DNA of 64,000 bases from positions 1,178,001-1,242,000 of the forward strand of contig NZ_CP111121.1 in NCBI RefSeq assembly GCF_026314945.1. Reading direction: 5' to 3'. Shown in pieces: positions 36,017-45,456 of the stretch. The translations under genes and the position numbers were made by a program. Positions within the stretch are counted from its first letter, which is position 1, and every line of letters begins with the position of its first letter. The notes below the pieces were generated by a model. That model was not told the origin of the DNA. It did no database searches and worked only from the letters and a program-made list of their open reading frames with translations. Source of the DNA: Chryseobacterium fluminis (GTDB taxonomy: Bacteria > Bacteroidota > Bacteroidia > Flavobacteriales > Weeksellaceae).

Positions 36017-36049
36017 AATAAAAATAGTTCCTTTCGCAATAAAAATAGT
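36017..36049. promoter_or_regulatory. 21-bp-phased direct repeat AATAAAAATAGT
   Basis: AATAAAAATAGTTCC begins at 36017 and AATAAAAATAGTCCA at 36038, an exact 21-bp step. It lies between the divergent monooxygenase and AraC genes, ending just before the AraC start at 36060. Likely binding site of that AraC protein. Confidence 0.6.
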
Positions 36050-36059
36050 CCATAAAGAT

Positions 36060-37016
36060 ATGAGCATATATAAGAACCAACAAAAAATGCTTCAGTTGGC
36101 AAGCAAGCTGGGCATCCCGGTTTCGGAATTTGACAAAGAGCTTCATCATTTACAACTCAATGAGTTCTACATCGTTGATATGCTTCCTGAAATGATGGTC
36201 ATGGTTAGATCGCTAATGGCAGATAGAACATTTTCATACTCAAGGAAACCTATCGATATCATTGGAAAAGGGTTGATGTTTTCTTTTCAGAACATCGTCA
36301 AACGTCCAACTGAGATTTCACAGGAAAAAAAAATATCATTAGCTCAGCCTCATGTTCGCATAGCACCACTCCACCTGGAGAGCGAGGTTATATTTCCAGA
36401 GGGTATCAACATCACTCAGGTCACGATCCTGATCGGACTTGGTTATCTTAAAAATTGCATAGGTTATGACCAAAGCAAGTTTGAATATCTCTTCAATGAT
36501 GAAAAAACACTTTTAATTGAGGAATTTATGTCACCTGAAATGGCGGACGTGGTCAATGATATCGCCGATATTTCATCAGTAACCGTCCTTCCCGAGTTCT
36601 ATTGCAAGATTAAGGTCTTACAGCTGCTTTTCCTTCTTTTCAAAAATCTTTTGGAAAGACAATATATGACCTATCAAAGCTTGCGAAGTGAAGAAATACA
36701 GGCTTTATACAAAGTACGTGACAGAATATCTTCATCTTTGGACGGTCAATTAATGCAAAATGAACTGGTGGCCATCGCTGGAATGAATATTCTTAAATTA
36801 CGAAAGCTCTTTGCACAGGTCTTTGGAAAGGGACTCTTAGAGTATCACCAGCATCTTCGTATGCAGGAAGCGGCCAGGCTCATCCGTGAGGAGAAATTGT
36901 CTGTCTCAGAAGCAGGATATCGATTGGGCTTTTCGAACCTAAGTTATTTCGGGAGGCTGTTTGAAAAGCATTTTGGAATGAAACCTAAGAAATGGAGCGC
37001 ACTTTATTCGATATGA
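36060..37016 (+). CDS. AraC family regulator of the monooxygenase operon
   Basis: 318 aa from the ATG at 36060 (MSIYKNQQKMLQLASKLGI). An upstream extension of the frame would cover the operator and is rejected. The long N-terminal part (about 1-215) is an unassigned sensor. The C-terminal HTH pair reads LVAIAGMNILKLRKLFAQVFG and VSEAGYRLGFSNLSYFGRLFEKHFG, the PchR-like kind. Divergent from the FAD monooxygenase, which it probably activates when a substrate is present. Confidence 0.92.
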   Translation: MSIYKNQQKMLQLASKLGIPVSEFDKELHHLQLNEFYIVDMLPEMMVMVRSLMADRTFSYSRKPIDIIGKGLMFSFQNIVKRPTEISQEKKISLAQPHVRIAPLHLESEVIFPEGINITQVTILIGLGYLKNCIGYDQSKFEYLFNDEKTLLIEEFMSPEMADVVNDIADISSVTVLPEFYCKIKVLQLLFLLFKNLLERQYMTYQSLRSEEIQALYKVRDRISSSLDGQLMQNELVAIAGMNILKLRKLFAQVFGKGLLEYHQHLRMQEAARLIREEKLSVSEAGYRLGFSNLSYFGRLFEKHFGMKPKKWSALYSI

Positions 37017-37243
37017 ACAACCGCGACGTGTCTCAAAATTTATGATTGTTTAGCATATTTATGATCGTTTAGCAATAAGAGCTATCATATACTGAGAAAC
37101 AGATTCTGTTTAAAAGGTTTGCTTTGGCAGTAGCTTGACAAGATGAAAATCACATCATTTTATATATGTAAATCGTCAGCAAAAAGTGGACATTAGACAT
37201 TAAAAATTTAAGGAGTGTTTTCATAAAAAGAGTAATTTTAATT

Positions 37244-37597
37244 ATGGCAACACCGAAAAAGAAACCGACCGAGAAATTCGTAAAAGATATTCGGCAGAAC
37301 ACCCGCAGAATATTCACTGCAGAGCAAAAGATTTTAATCGTGATGGAAGGTCTTCGAGCGGAGACTTCCGTAGCCGAACTTTGCAGGAACCATAATATTG
37401 CACAGTCGCAGTTTTATGCCTGGAACAAGGAGTTTATGGAAGCAGGAAAGAAGCGCTTAAATGGAGATGTCGCTCGCGAGGCTACGAGTGATGAAGTATC
37501 AGATCTGAAGAAGGAAAATGCACGTTTGAAAGAGATCGTAGCTGATCTGGTCGTTCGCTATGACATTGTAAAAAAAAGTTTAGACAGGCTGGATTAA
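37244..37597 (+). CDS. IS3-family transposase OrfA
   Basis: 117 aa with an HTH for end recognition (FTAEQKILIVMEGLRAETSV, AELCRNHNIAQSQFYAWNKEFM) and a C-terminal leucine-zipper-like helix (SDLKKENARLKEIVADLVVR). An A8G run at 37570-37578 contains the heptamer A-AAA-AAG. Slipping back one base there joins this frame to that of OrfB, the programmed frameshift that makes the OrfAB transposase. Confidence 0.92.
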   Translation: MATPKKKPTEKFVKDIRQNTRRIFTAEQKILIVMEGLRAETSVAELCRNHNIAQSQFYAWNKEFMEAGKKRLNGDVAREATSDEVSDLKKENARLKEIVADLVVRYDIVKKSLDRLD

Positions 37598-37617
37598 TCG
37601 ATAAATACAGGAAATAT

Positions 37618-38601
37618 ATGAGATTATCGGCAGCTGAGAAATACGAGATCATTCAAACGGTAACCACAAGTGAACTCGGCGTGAAACGAACCTTGGAAAG
37701 TTTTGGAATTGCTAGAAGCAGCTTTTACAAATGGTATCAAAGCTACTTGGAAAACGGCTATGATGGCTTGGAAACTACGAAAAGAACAAACCATAGGCAA
37801 TGGAACAGCATTCCTGAAAGACAGAAAGATCTGGTAGTAGAGATCGCTTTGGAACACACCGAATTATCTGCAAGGGAACTGGCCTACAAAATTACCGATG
37901 AGCAAAGTGTTTTTATTTCAGAATCTAGTGTTTACCGGATTTTGAAGCAAAGAGACTTAATCCCGGCACCGAATCATTTTCTTCTTTCGGCAGCAAATGA
38001 GTTCAAAGACAAAACGGAATTTGTGCATCAAATGTGGCAGACAGATTTTACTTATTTCAAGATCATAGGCTGGGGATGGTACTATCTGAGCACGATCTTG
38101 GACGATTACAGCCGCTACATCATTCACTGGGAGCTATGCGACTCAATGAAAGCCGAAGATGTGAAACGAACGGTGGACACAGCCATTAAAAAAGCAAAAT
38201 TAAAGACCAAAGCCAAACCGAAACTGCTCTCGGACAACGGTTCCTGCTACGTCTCCAATGAGTTGAAAAGCTATCTGAAAGACGATTTAAGGATGAAACA
38301 GGTTCACGGAAAACCAATGCATCCGCAGACCCAGGGCAAGATTGAACGTTATCACAGAACGATGAAAAATGTAGTGAAACTAAATCATTTTTATCATCCC
38401 GAGGAACTCATCCAGGCACTGGAGAAGTTTGTAGAAAACTACAATAACAAGCGCTATCACGAGTCGATAAATAACCTCACTCCAGCAGATGTGTACTTCG
38501 GAAGATCAGAACAGATTTTGGAAAAAAGAAAGCAAACAAAAGCGGAATCCATCCGAAAAAGAAGACAAATATATAACCAACAAAAATTAGTAAGTTTATA
38601 A
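37618..38601 (+). CDS. IS3-family transposase OrfB (DDE integrase)
   Basis: 327 aa from the ATG at 37618; the frame is open back to the slippery site, so the functional form is probably the OrfAB fusion. An N-terminal HTH_21 helix region is followed by the rve catalytic core with D in WQTDFTYFK, D in LLSDNGSCYVS and E in GKIERYHRTMKN (DD35E). Intact. Confidence 0.92.
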   Translation: MRLSAAEKYEIIQTVTTSELGVKRTLESFGIARSSFYKWYQSYLENGYDGLETTKRTNHRQWNSIPERQKDLVVEIALEHTELSARELAYKITDEQSVFISESSVYRILKQRDLIPAPNHFLLSAANEFKDKTEFVHQMWQTDFTYFKIIGWGWYYLSTILDDYSRYIIHWELCDSMKAEDVKRTVDTAIKKAKLKTKAKPKLLSDNGSCYVSNELKSYLKDDLRMKQVHGKPMHPQTQGKIERYHRTMKNVVKLNHFYHPEELIQALEKFVENYNNKRYHESINNLTPADVYFGRSEQILEKRKQTKAESIRKRRQIYNQQKLVSL

Positions 38602-38756
38602 ATCGAAAATCCTCCTTAAGGATTTAAACTAAAATGTCTAAGTTGGTTTGAAGACGTACAAACTGCATTAAAATAATCTCAAACCTCTTTAAAAATTGAC
38701 ACATAAGAGGAAAGGTCCAGAAAAGCAAAATAAGACCTGAATAATTTTTCGTGTTA

Positions 38757-39697
38757 TTATTTTGAATTCACTGAGCTTATGTAGTGCATTTTACCCTCCA
38801 TATATTCGATTATTCGATCATCATGTATGTCTGTAAGCTTGTTGATGAAGAGGCTGTTACTCTCTGCCAGGAATTTCAGGAACTGGTGGTAGTAATTTTC
38901 TTTCCCTATTAATGGAGGTGCAAAAACTGCCCTTTTGTCATCATTCACTATAATATCATTGAAATCTGTATTCATAAGAACGGTCTGCAAGAACGACTCA
39001 ACATGAAGCAGGGTATGCAGATAATAATCTTCAAAGTCCATTACCTTCTCATTAGTTGTGAAGAAGGAGCAAGTGTCAAGGGTAAAGATAAACCATTTTC
39101 CACCTATGTAGGGTTTAACGTTTTTCATGAACTCTCGTCTGTACATCAATGCGGACATTGTGTGGGTCAGTTCAGTAAAGTGATTCTGAATCCTGCGCAA
39201 CGTGTCCGGTCTGTAAAATTTCTGATCGTAGTAGAAAATATAATTTCTCCTGCATTGACCGTGAGAAACTGCCTGATGATATCCTGAGACCTCAAGGGAA
39301 GGTCCTCTCCGCTTGAGTTGATCAGATAATCCCACTGCTTACTGGCATTGAGTAGAAATTCCATTGCATTGAGCTCTGCCTGGATGATGCTGAAGTCTCC
39401 TGATACGATATTCATACTTTCCAGGATGTATACATTAGGATACTGAACAATATAATCCTGAATCGCATCTGTTGTGTCGGAACTTGCTCTGCGCTCAATA
39501 TGTATCAGCTAGAATTGATCGTGGGTATATATTTTTTCAAACAACATCTTAAAGGCCTCGGGTCGCTGATGTATCATGATAAAATAAGCGATACGAACCT
39601 GAGGTAAGGAATGTTTGTCGATCATCTGGGACACGGTCTGTGGTGTAGTTGAGAAGGTCTGCATGTTTACGGAATTTTGATCATCCGCACTGTGCAA
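38757..39697 (-). pseudogene. GT14 family glycosyltransferase, decayed
   Basis: Core-2/I-branching-type N-acetylglucosaminyltransferase relative. It starts at 39697 and reads RIAYFIMIHQRPEAFKMLFE and KIYTHDQF, then an in-frame TAG near 39510, then LIHIERRASSDTTDAIQDYI, QWDYLINSSGEDLPLRS and GEDLP-type motifs. A missing A near 39240 shifts the frame, after which NYIFYYDQKFYRPDTL continues to 38757. One nonsense and one frameshift lesion; otherwise complete (about 312 codons). Family role: adding sugars to surface glycans. Confidence 0.8.
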
Positions 39698-40101
39698 ATA
39701 ATTTTATGTGTGCGTAATGTACGAATAAAATAATGATAACCAATTGTTTATAATTTTTATTTTTAGTTAATATTCATCTACATTTGCAAAGTATTCATAA
39801 AGAAAGGTTCCTGCCTTTGCTTAACCGGTCCTATGACAACGATCGGTCTTGCTTCTACAGTTCCCCCGTTTATAGATCCGATTTTTAATGATATTGAGAA
39901 TGATGATTCCTTTGGTCTTAAAAAATGATGCGATATTGCAGGCCAAGACCCTGAGATGTCTTATTCATAATATCACTGAGCCACGTAGAATGACAGGCAG
40001 ATAGTATAAAATTACATTTTGTCCTATTTATCAAAATTTACAACAAAAATGAAATCTGTAAAGTATACAGATACCATTATATTAATTTTTAATTTATTAC
40101 A
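39698..40101. other. Intergenic stretch before the cold-shock gene
   Basis: 404 bases. A 32-codon frame from 39833 resembles nothing. The last ~100 bases probably form the long 5' leader usual for cold-shock genes. Confidence 0.5.
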
Positions 40102-40296
40102 ATGCAAAAAGGCACCGTAAAATTTTTCAACGAAGCAAAGGGCTTCGGTTTCATCGCGCCGTCAGAAGGTGGCGTAGATATCTTTGTACATACTTCAGGA
40201 CTCGTTTCAATAGGCATTCGTGAGAACGATCAGGTTGTTTTTAATGTACAGAGAGGAGATAGAGGTTTAAGCGCCATCAACGTTAAACTGGCATAA
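40102..40296 (+). CDS. Cold-shock domain protein (CspA family)
   Basis: 64 aa, a single OB-fold cold-shock domain. RNP1 is KGFGFIAP and RNP2 is VDIFVHTS; the N-terminus MQKGTVKFFNEAKGFGFI is nearly invariant in the family. Binds single-stranded RNA and DNA and melts RNA structure during cold or growth stress. Stands alone with its own terminator. Confidence 0.96.
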   Translation: MQKGTVKFFNEAKGFGFIAPSEGGVDIFVHTSGLVSIGIRENDQVVFNVQRGDRGLSAINVKLA

Positions 40297-40335
40297 TCTG
40301 ATCCATATAATAATTTATTGTTAGTTGTATTACCT

Positions 40336-40364
40336 GCCTCCCGCACTGTGCGAGAGGCTTTTTA
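40336..40364 (+). terminator. Terminator of the cold-shock gene
   Basis: GCCTCCCGCAC, TGT loop, GCG-A-GAGGC, followed by TTTTTAT; 40 bases after the stop codon. Confidence 0.85.
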
Positions 40365-40867
40365 TCTTCTTTAAGAACACATTTTTCTTTGGCATTGAAC
40401 TATTAATCAAAAAACGTAATGCGGATTATCAATAATTACAAAGAGTATTACTGGAGGGAGTAATGTCGGAATTTCACACTGGCATATCATCGGCCAGAAG
40501 CATATTGACCGCTTTGCAGATGACATACTATACCACCAGCGGATACACATGTATTAAGACAGGACATCTAATAAAGACCTTACGGATCCATTATCGCTTA
40601 TGGGTACCTGACCCTTTCGCTGATCCCTTATTGGTGGAAGCAAATCGCATTGGTGTAGAATATGTGCCTTGAGATCAATTACGGCATTAAAGACCTCAGA
40701 TTTGATATTTATGTAAAGGTGAATTCTAGAGTTTCATTGCATGGAACGATCAAATCAGTCAATGATTTAGGGACGAATCCAGACCTGCGGATACTGGTGA
40801 TATAGTATTCCTACAGTTCAAATAGAAATAAGCCATTACCACGTGGGAAATTAAATTGCATTTCGTT
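40365..40867. other. Region with only unassigned open pieces
   Basis: A 69-codon frame (40463-40672) reads through GHLIKTLRIHYRLWVPDPFA to IGVEYVP. A second piece in another frame reads INYGIKDLRFDIYVKVNSRV up to 40803. Together they look like one decayed gene, but I do not recognise it. No RNA feature seen. Confidence 0.35.
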
Positions 40868-41959
40868 ATGAATCAAAATAAATATTTGCGGTATTGGACG
40901 ATTGTCGTACCGGTTCTATCATGGCTCTTGTATTTCGGGAGTTTCATCTTTTCATCAGGCTATTATTCTATCCTGCTAGCTGTCCTGTTACTGGGAAGCG
41001 TGATTACTGCAGTTTACCACTCCGAAGTCTTGGCACACCGGTTGGGCGAACCTTTCGGTACGCTACTTCTTGCGTTTGCAATCACTGTTATTGAGGTGGG
41101 GCTGATTATTTCCATCATGATGGGTGCCAAAGGTCTTGAGACCATTACTTTGGCCAGAGATACCGTATTTGCAGCAGTAATGTTTATTCTAAACGGAATT
41201 ATCGGTATATGCATCGTAATAGGATCTCTTCGATACAGGGAACAGGCATTTACTTTAAAAGGCGTGAGCACAGCTTTGATCACTCTGACAGCAGTGGTGG
41301 TGTTCGTATTGATCCTGCCAAATTATACGGTGAGTCATGGAGGTGGGGAATATACCTCTTTTCAATTGCTTTTTATTGCAGTGACATGTCTGTTCCTATA
41401 CCTTGGTTTCACCATGGTGCAGACGATCAGGCACCGCAGTTTTTTCCGTTTCCCACAGAAAGACAGTACTGCTCATAATAATGAGACTGAGATAAAAGTT
41501 ACCGGCAAAAGCAGCTATATTAGTGGTTTTATGCTGCTTGTCAGTTTGGGAGTTGTCGTGATGATGGCCAAGCTGCTTTCGAAGGACGTCGAATATCTAG
41601 TGGTGGCAGTTGGGGCGCCCAGATCCGTAGTGGGAATTATTATTGCTGGGATCGTTTTACTGCCTGAAGCTCTTGCTGCCGTAAGGGCGGCCCGAAATGA
41701 TGAGATACAGACTTCTCTCAATCTGGCATTCGGCTCTGCTCTGGCAAGTATCGGTCTCAGCATTCCTGCCATCGCCATTATTTCGGTCATCAGTGGTATT
41801 AGAATGACCTTGGGGATCGATATAAAATCAACAGTATTACTGGGACTTTCCCTCTTTATTATTACAGTATCGTTAGCGACAGGAAAGACTAACATCATGC
41901 AGGGGGTTGTATTGGTCGGCATCTTTCTGATCTATCTCTTTACATCAATCGTACCATAA
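40868..41959 (+). CDS. ChaA-like Ca2+(Na+)/H+ antiporter
   Basis: 363 aa from the ATG at 40868. About eleven membrane helices in two homologous halves. The CaCA signatures are AHRLGEPFGTLLLAFAITVIEV in the first half and IAGIVLLPEALAAVRAARNDEIQTSLNLAFGSALASIG in the second, each with the acidic residue needed for cation exchange. A polar linker (HRSFFRFPQKDSTAHNNETE) separates them. Exports Ca2+ or Na+ against protons at the inner membrane. It is followed by a Crp-like gene 88 bases downstream on the same strand. Confidence 0.92.
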   Translation: MNQNKYLRYWTIVVPVLSWLLYFGSFIFSSGYYSILLAVLLLGSVITAVYHSEVLAHRLGEPFGTLLLAFAITVIEVGLIISIMMGAKGLETITLARDTVFAAVMFILNGIIGICIVIGSLRYREQAFTLKGVSTALITLTAVVVFVLILPNYTVSHGGGEYTSFQLLFIAVTCLFLYLGFTMVQTIRHRSFFRFPQKDSTAHNNETEIKVTGKSSYISGFMLLVSLGVVVMMAKLLSKDVEYLVVAVGAPRSVVGIIIAGIVLLPEALAAVRAARNDEIQTSLNLAFGSALASIGLSIPAIAIISVISGIRMTLGIDIKSTVLLGLSLFIITVSLATGKTNIMQGVVLVGIFLIYLFTSIVP

Positions 41960-42046
41960 AGATAATGAGTATCAATTTATGAGGTCAATCATAAATAAAA
42001 AAGAAACAGAAATATTTAGCTTCAGTACAAATTTAAAAATAGCAGG

Positions 42047-42640
42047 ATGATCAATGAGAAATATTTAAGATTTCATGGCGCGGTAGAAAAGACTTTCAGA
42101 AAAGGATCCTATATCTTTAATCACGGAAGCTTTCAAAATCATTATTATCAGATAGTTGACGGCGTTGTCAAGCTATTTTCCACAGGATTTAATATCCTAG
42201 ATATGACTTTTCAATTGTTAAGAAAAGGTGAACAGATAAGTCTGTACTCAATGTTCGTTGAAATGCCTTTACTTCACAATGCATTAGCACTTACCGACTG
42301 TCGTATCCTTGTAATGGACAAAGAGCACTTTAATAAGATGATACAGCAGGATAAATCTTTGATGTTAAAGATTTTAAAACACCTTTCAAATGATTCATAT
42401 CCGCGGCCGCTTACGAACCGCTTTTTCATCACAGATAGCCCGAAACTCAAAATTCAGCAGCTATTTCACAATTTGAAATATGAGAAGGCTGATCAGGAGA
42501 TATTCTCTTATGAGGTTAGGCTGAAGTTACAGCAAATCGCCGATTTAACAAATGTTGATATCGAACAAATAATGCCATGCATCAAATGCCTTGAACAGCA
42601 GGGTTTATTGAAAATTGTTAACGATATAATCTATTTTTAA
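42047..42640 (+). CDS. Crp/Fnr family regulator
   Basis: 197 aa. N-terminal cNMP-binding-like beta roll (FRKGSYIFNHGSFQNHYYQI, DGVVKLFSTGFN, EQISLYSMFVEM) and a C-terminal HTH (VRLKLQQIADLTNVDIEQIMPCIKCLEQQGLLKI). Typical of the short bacteroidete subgroup without a proven cAMP pocket. It may be cotranscribed with the antiporter upstream. Confidence 0.88.
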   Translation: MINEKYLRFHGAVEKTFRKGSYIFNHGSFQNHYYQIVDGVVKLFSTGFNILDMTFQLLRKGEQISLYSMFVEMPLLHNALALTDCRILVMDKEHFNKMIQQDKSLMLKILKHLSNDSYPRPLTNRFFITDSPKLKIQQLFHNLKYEKADQEIFSYEVRLKLQQIADLTNVDIEQIMPCIKCLEQQGLLKIVNDIIYF

Positions 42641-42673
42641 TGTAAAAGATGAACGATAACATTGAACCACCAA

Positions 42674-43036
42674 TTAAAATTTTCCTAGTAGATTTGATAC
42701 TATTGCCACTATATTATCAAGATCAAAAGGTTTGGAAATAAAAGCATCCGGGCTACATACTTTCTCAATTTCATTAATTTTGGCATGTGCGCTCATTAAA
42801 AGTACAGGAATATCAGCAGTGTCAGTATTTGCTTTCAAATTATTACAGACATCGATACCTGAGCCGTCCGCAAGCCGGATATCTAGCAGATAGAGATTTA
42901 CATTATAGTTGGTGTGCAACTTATTAAATTCAGTAATATTTGAAGTAAATATCACCTTATAGCCTTCCATATCGAAGACCACTTCCAACAATTCGCGAAT
43001 GCTGTCCTCATCTTCTAATATAAATATTGTCCCCAT
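42674..43036 (-). CDS. Stand-alone response regulator receiver (CheY-like)
   Basis: 120 aa from the ATG at 43036 (MGTIFILEDEDSIRELLEVV); the frame extends further upstream without family support. Acidic pocket in LEDED, phospho-acceptor Asp in LYLLDIRLADGSG, conserved Ser in VLLMSAH, and Lys in FISKPFD. There is no output domain and no kinase gene nearby, so it acts through a partner encoded elsewhere. Confidence 0.92.
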   Translation of the reverse strand: MGTIFILEDEDSIRELLEVVFDMEGYKVIFTSNITEFNKLHTNYNVNLYLLDIRLADGSGIDVCNNLKANTDTADIPVLLMSAHAKINEIEKVCSPDAFISKPFDLDNIVAIVSNLLGKF

Positions 43037-43164
43037 AGTATAATCCCTAACGCAACGCATATTTATATAGCCTGATAAAAAACGGCTTGCTGCCTCACAT
43101 GTCATACAAATACTATGCGACAATTATGTTTTCTGAAAATTATTTATGATAATCAGAGATAAAA

Positions 43165-44045
43165 TATCCTGAAGGTAGATTTTCAGCTCATTGGAGACGT
43201 AGCAGGAACCGTTATCTGAGAGCAGTTTCGGTTTAGCTTTGGTTTTTAATTTCGCTTTTTTAATGGATGTGTCCACCGTTTGTTTCACATCTTCGGCCTT
43301 CATCAAGTCGCATAGCTCACAGTGAATAATGTAGCGGCTATAGTCGTCCAAAATCGTGCTCAGATAGTACCATCCCCAGCCAATGATCTTTAAATAGGTA
43401 AAAATCTGTCTGCCACATTTGATGCACAAATTCCGTTTTGTCTTTTAACTCATTTTGCTGCTGAAAGAAGAAAATGATTCGGTGCGCGGATTAAGTCTCT
43501 TTGCTTCAAATACGGTAAACACTAATTCTGAAATAAAAACACCTTGCTCATTGGTAATTTTGTAGGCCGGTTCCCTTGCAGACAATTCGGTATGTTCCAA
43601 AGCGATTTCTACCACCAAATCTTTCTGTCTTTCAGGAATGCTGTTCTATTGTCTTGTGCTTGTACTTTGGTAGTTTCCAAGCCATCATAGCTGTATTCGA
43701 GGTAGCTTTGAAACCATTTGTAAAACTATTCTGACGATTCCAAAACTTTCCAAGGTTCGCTTCACACCAATTTCACTCCTGGTCACCGTTTGAATGATTT
43801 CGTATTTCTCGGCGGCTGATAATCTCAAACTTTTTTTACAATATCATAACGAACGACTAGGTCAGCTACGATCTCTTTCAAACGAGCGTTTTCCTTCTTC
43901 AGGTCTGATACGTCATCACTCGTAGTCTCGCGAGCGACATCTACATTTAGACGCTTCTTTCCTGCCTCCATAAACTCCTTGTTGCAGACATAAAACTGCG
44001 ATTGTGCAATGTTATGGTTCCAGCAAAGTTCGGCTAGCGTCCAGT
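43165..44045 (-). pseudogene. Degraded IS3-family transposase remnant
   Basis: Inverted, decayed relative of the element at 37187. The OrfA part (44045-43830) reads AELCWNHNIAQSQFYVCNKE and SDLKKENARLKEIVADLVVR. The OrfB part (to about 43165) includes IIGWGWYYLSTILDDYSRYI and KPKLLSDNGSCYVSNEL. Several frameshifts and stops lie between 43430 and 43830, and both ends are missing, including the last catalytic Glu. Not active. Confidence 0.88.
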
Positions 44046-44105
44046 ACAAAAATATATGAAGTATCTAAGAAAAAACAAATTTGATATTTTACGAAATGTA
44101 TCTTT

Positions 44106-44531
44106 TTATTTGGATCGAATTAATTCTCTAAATTTACGTTGGTTCCATTTCCTAGTAAAAACCATACCTTCCTCGAATCTATAGAAATAAGTCTCCTTTT
44201 CTCTTTCCCCAGGTCTTATAAGAGTAAAGCATTCCTCCTCTGGAAGTTCGATAATTTCATGGATTGTATTTGCCGGAACAAAATGAGAAGTTCCTTCGGT
44301 CCTATGGTATAGAGAGGAAGTATAGCTTCCATCTTTATGGATCTCATAAATGCGTTCAATATAACTGCCTTTTAAAATATGAGTTGTAAAACTGAATGGA
44401 TGATCATGTATATGTTCATTTGAATCTTCTTTGCTGAAATGATGAATCACCGCATCGAAGGGCAGACCTTTCAAATGATGTTTCATAAATACAGCATTCA
44501 TTTTTTCACGTTTGATTTTTATAGTAACCAT
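44106..44531 (-). CDS. Small cupin-like protein
   Basis: 141 aa. A single cupin-type barrel is suggested by HIHDHPFSFTTHILKGSYIE, an HxHxH-type metal-binding motif, and by SHFVPANTIHEIIELPEEEC further on. No signal peptide. Possibly a small dioxygenase- or isomerase-fold protein; the substrate cannot be inferred. It lies at the edge of the IS remnant and opens the run of minus-strand accessory genes. Confidence 0.7.
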   Translation of the reverse strand: MVTIKIKREKMNAVFMKHHLKGLPFDAVIHHFSKEDSNEHIHDHPFSFTTHILKGSYIERIYEIHKDGSYTSSLYHRTEGTSHFVPANTIHEIIELPEEECFTLIRPGEREKETYFYRFEEGMVFTRKWNQRKFRELIRSK

Positions 44532-44827
44532 ATTATTACAAATTTTTTATAAACTCGGATGAAAATGGAATTTGGCATGTAGATTTCAACACTGATCAGT
44601 TGTATTATATAAAAGTAATAAAAAAATAAGAGTTAATCATGGCATCCCATTTTATTATAATACTCATTATCCACCATAAATACTCCTTACCATCAATAGA
44701 AGTTCTATTTTATTTTTCTTGCGTACTTCCATTTTTTAAGATTTATTTGACACGGATATAATCTACAATTTGTTAAAGAATCTTATGCATTAAATACACA
44801 TACCAAATCAAATAGAATATATAATTC

Positions 44828-45331
44828 TTATTTTTCAGTACCATCATAATTATAAGTTTCCTTAGTCCACTCGATCAAAACTTCATTGACCCATTCAGTA
44901 AAACTATTATTTGAGACTTCTACACTATCAAAATCATTGTATTCGAAATCCCATTGCCAAAATACTACAGGGCACATTCCGCCAGCCGCTTTAGACAAAT
45001 CTAAACAATAATGATTTCCCCGTCCATCAGGTGAAAATGGAAAAAAATAGACGGGCATTGGATTTTCAACTTCAAAATGTTCGAATTTATAAATAATATC
45101 TAAAGAGCGTCCTCTTAATTCTGATGCTAATCCATAAACCTCGGTACCACAAAGAATAATACCATTATGTTTTTTTAGAATATAAACAAATTCTTCCGGT
45201 AGCTTATATCCAATTTCTTGTTCCAAAATTTCTATTCGAGAAGCTGTGATAGGTTCTCCCAAATATAAAATATCCTCCGAAAATTTATACAATTCCTGTA
45301 ATGCATTATCACATTTTTCAAGTAACTTCAT
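44828..45331 (-). CDS. SMI1/KNR4 (SUKH) family protein, immunity-like
   Basis: 167 aa. SUKH signatures: EILEQEIGYKLPEEFVYILKKHNGI near the N-terminus, VYFFPFSPDGRGNHYCLDLS in the middle, and VVFWQWDFE. In bacteria this superfamily mostly encodes immunity proteins that neutralise polymorphic or contact-dependent toxins. No toxin gene is adjacent, so it may be an orphan immunity gene in an array. Another SUKH-like gene lies at 63404-63895. Confidence 0.85.
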   Translation of the reverse strand: MKLLEKCDNALQELYKFSEDILYLGEPITASRIEILEQEIGYKLPEEFVYILKKHNGIILCGTEVYGLASELRGRSLDIIYKFEHFEVENPMPVYFFPFSPDGRGNHYCLDLSKAAGGMCPVVFWQWDFEYNDFDSVEVSNNSFTEWVNEVLIEWTKETYNYDGTEK

Positions 45332-45374
45332 ATGGCTGATGTTTCTGCAATGGTTGAAACGACGATTAAATTTT

Positions 45375-45390
45375 ATCGTTTCTAAGACTT
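45375..45390 (-). repeat. Intergenic motif, copy 1 (diverged)
   Basis: ATCGTTTCTAAGACTT on the plus strand, a diverged copy of the consensus ATCGTTTTTTGAGATTT. It lies between the SUKH gene and the unknown gene at 45457. Confidence 0.45.
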
Positions 45391-45456
45391 AACTTTAAAA
45401 ATATATTTTGGTTTGTAAAAGCTTATTTTTCAAAAAGCTCTTTAATACTTTTGTAT

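Larger units (their letters stand above)
37187..38647 (+). mobile_element. IS3-family insertion sequence
   Basis: About 1.46 kb element with two overlapping-frame transposase genes. Imperfect terminal inverted repeats share TTAGACATT (37193-37201) and its complement AATGTCTAA (38633-38641), and AAGGAG just inside. Exact ends and target duplication could not be fixed. OrfA and OrfB are intact, so it may be active. A degraded, inverted relative lies at 43165-44045. Confidence 0.85.

Noticed and set aside
39833..39931. Short frame MTTIGLASTVPPFIDPIFND
   Set aside because: 32 codons, no recognisable domain, lies before the long leader of the cold-shock gene.
37187..44045. Functional composite transposon
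   Set aside because: The right-hand element is truncated at both ends and cannot provide a terminus, so only a historical role is possible.
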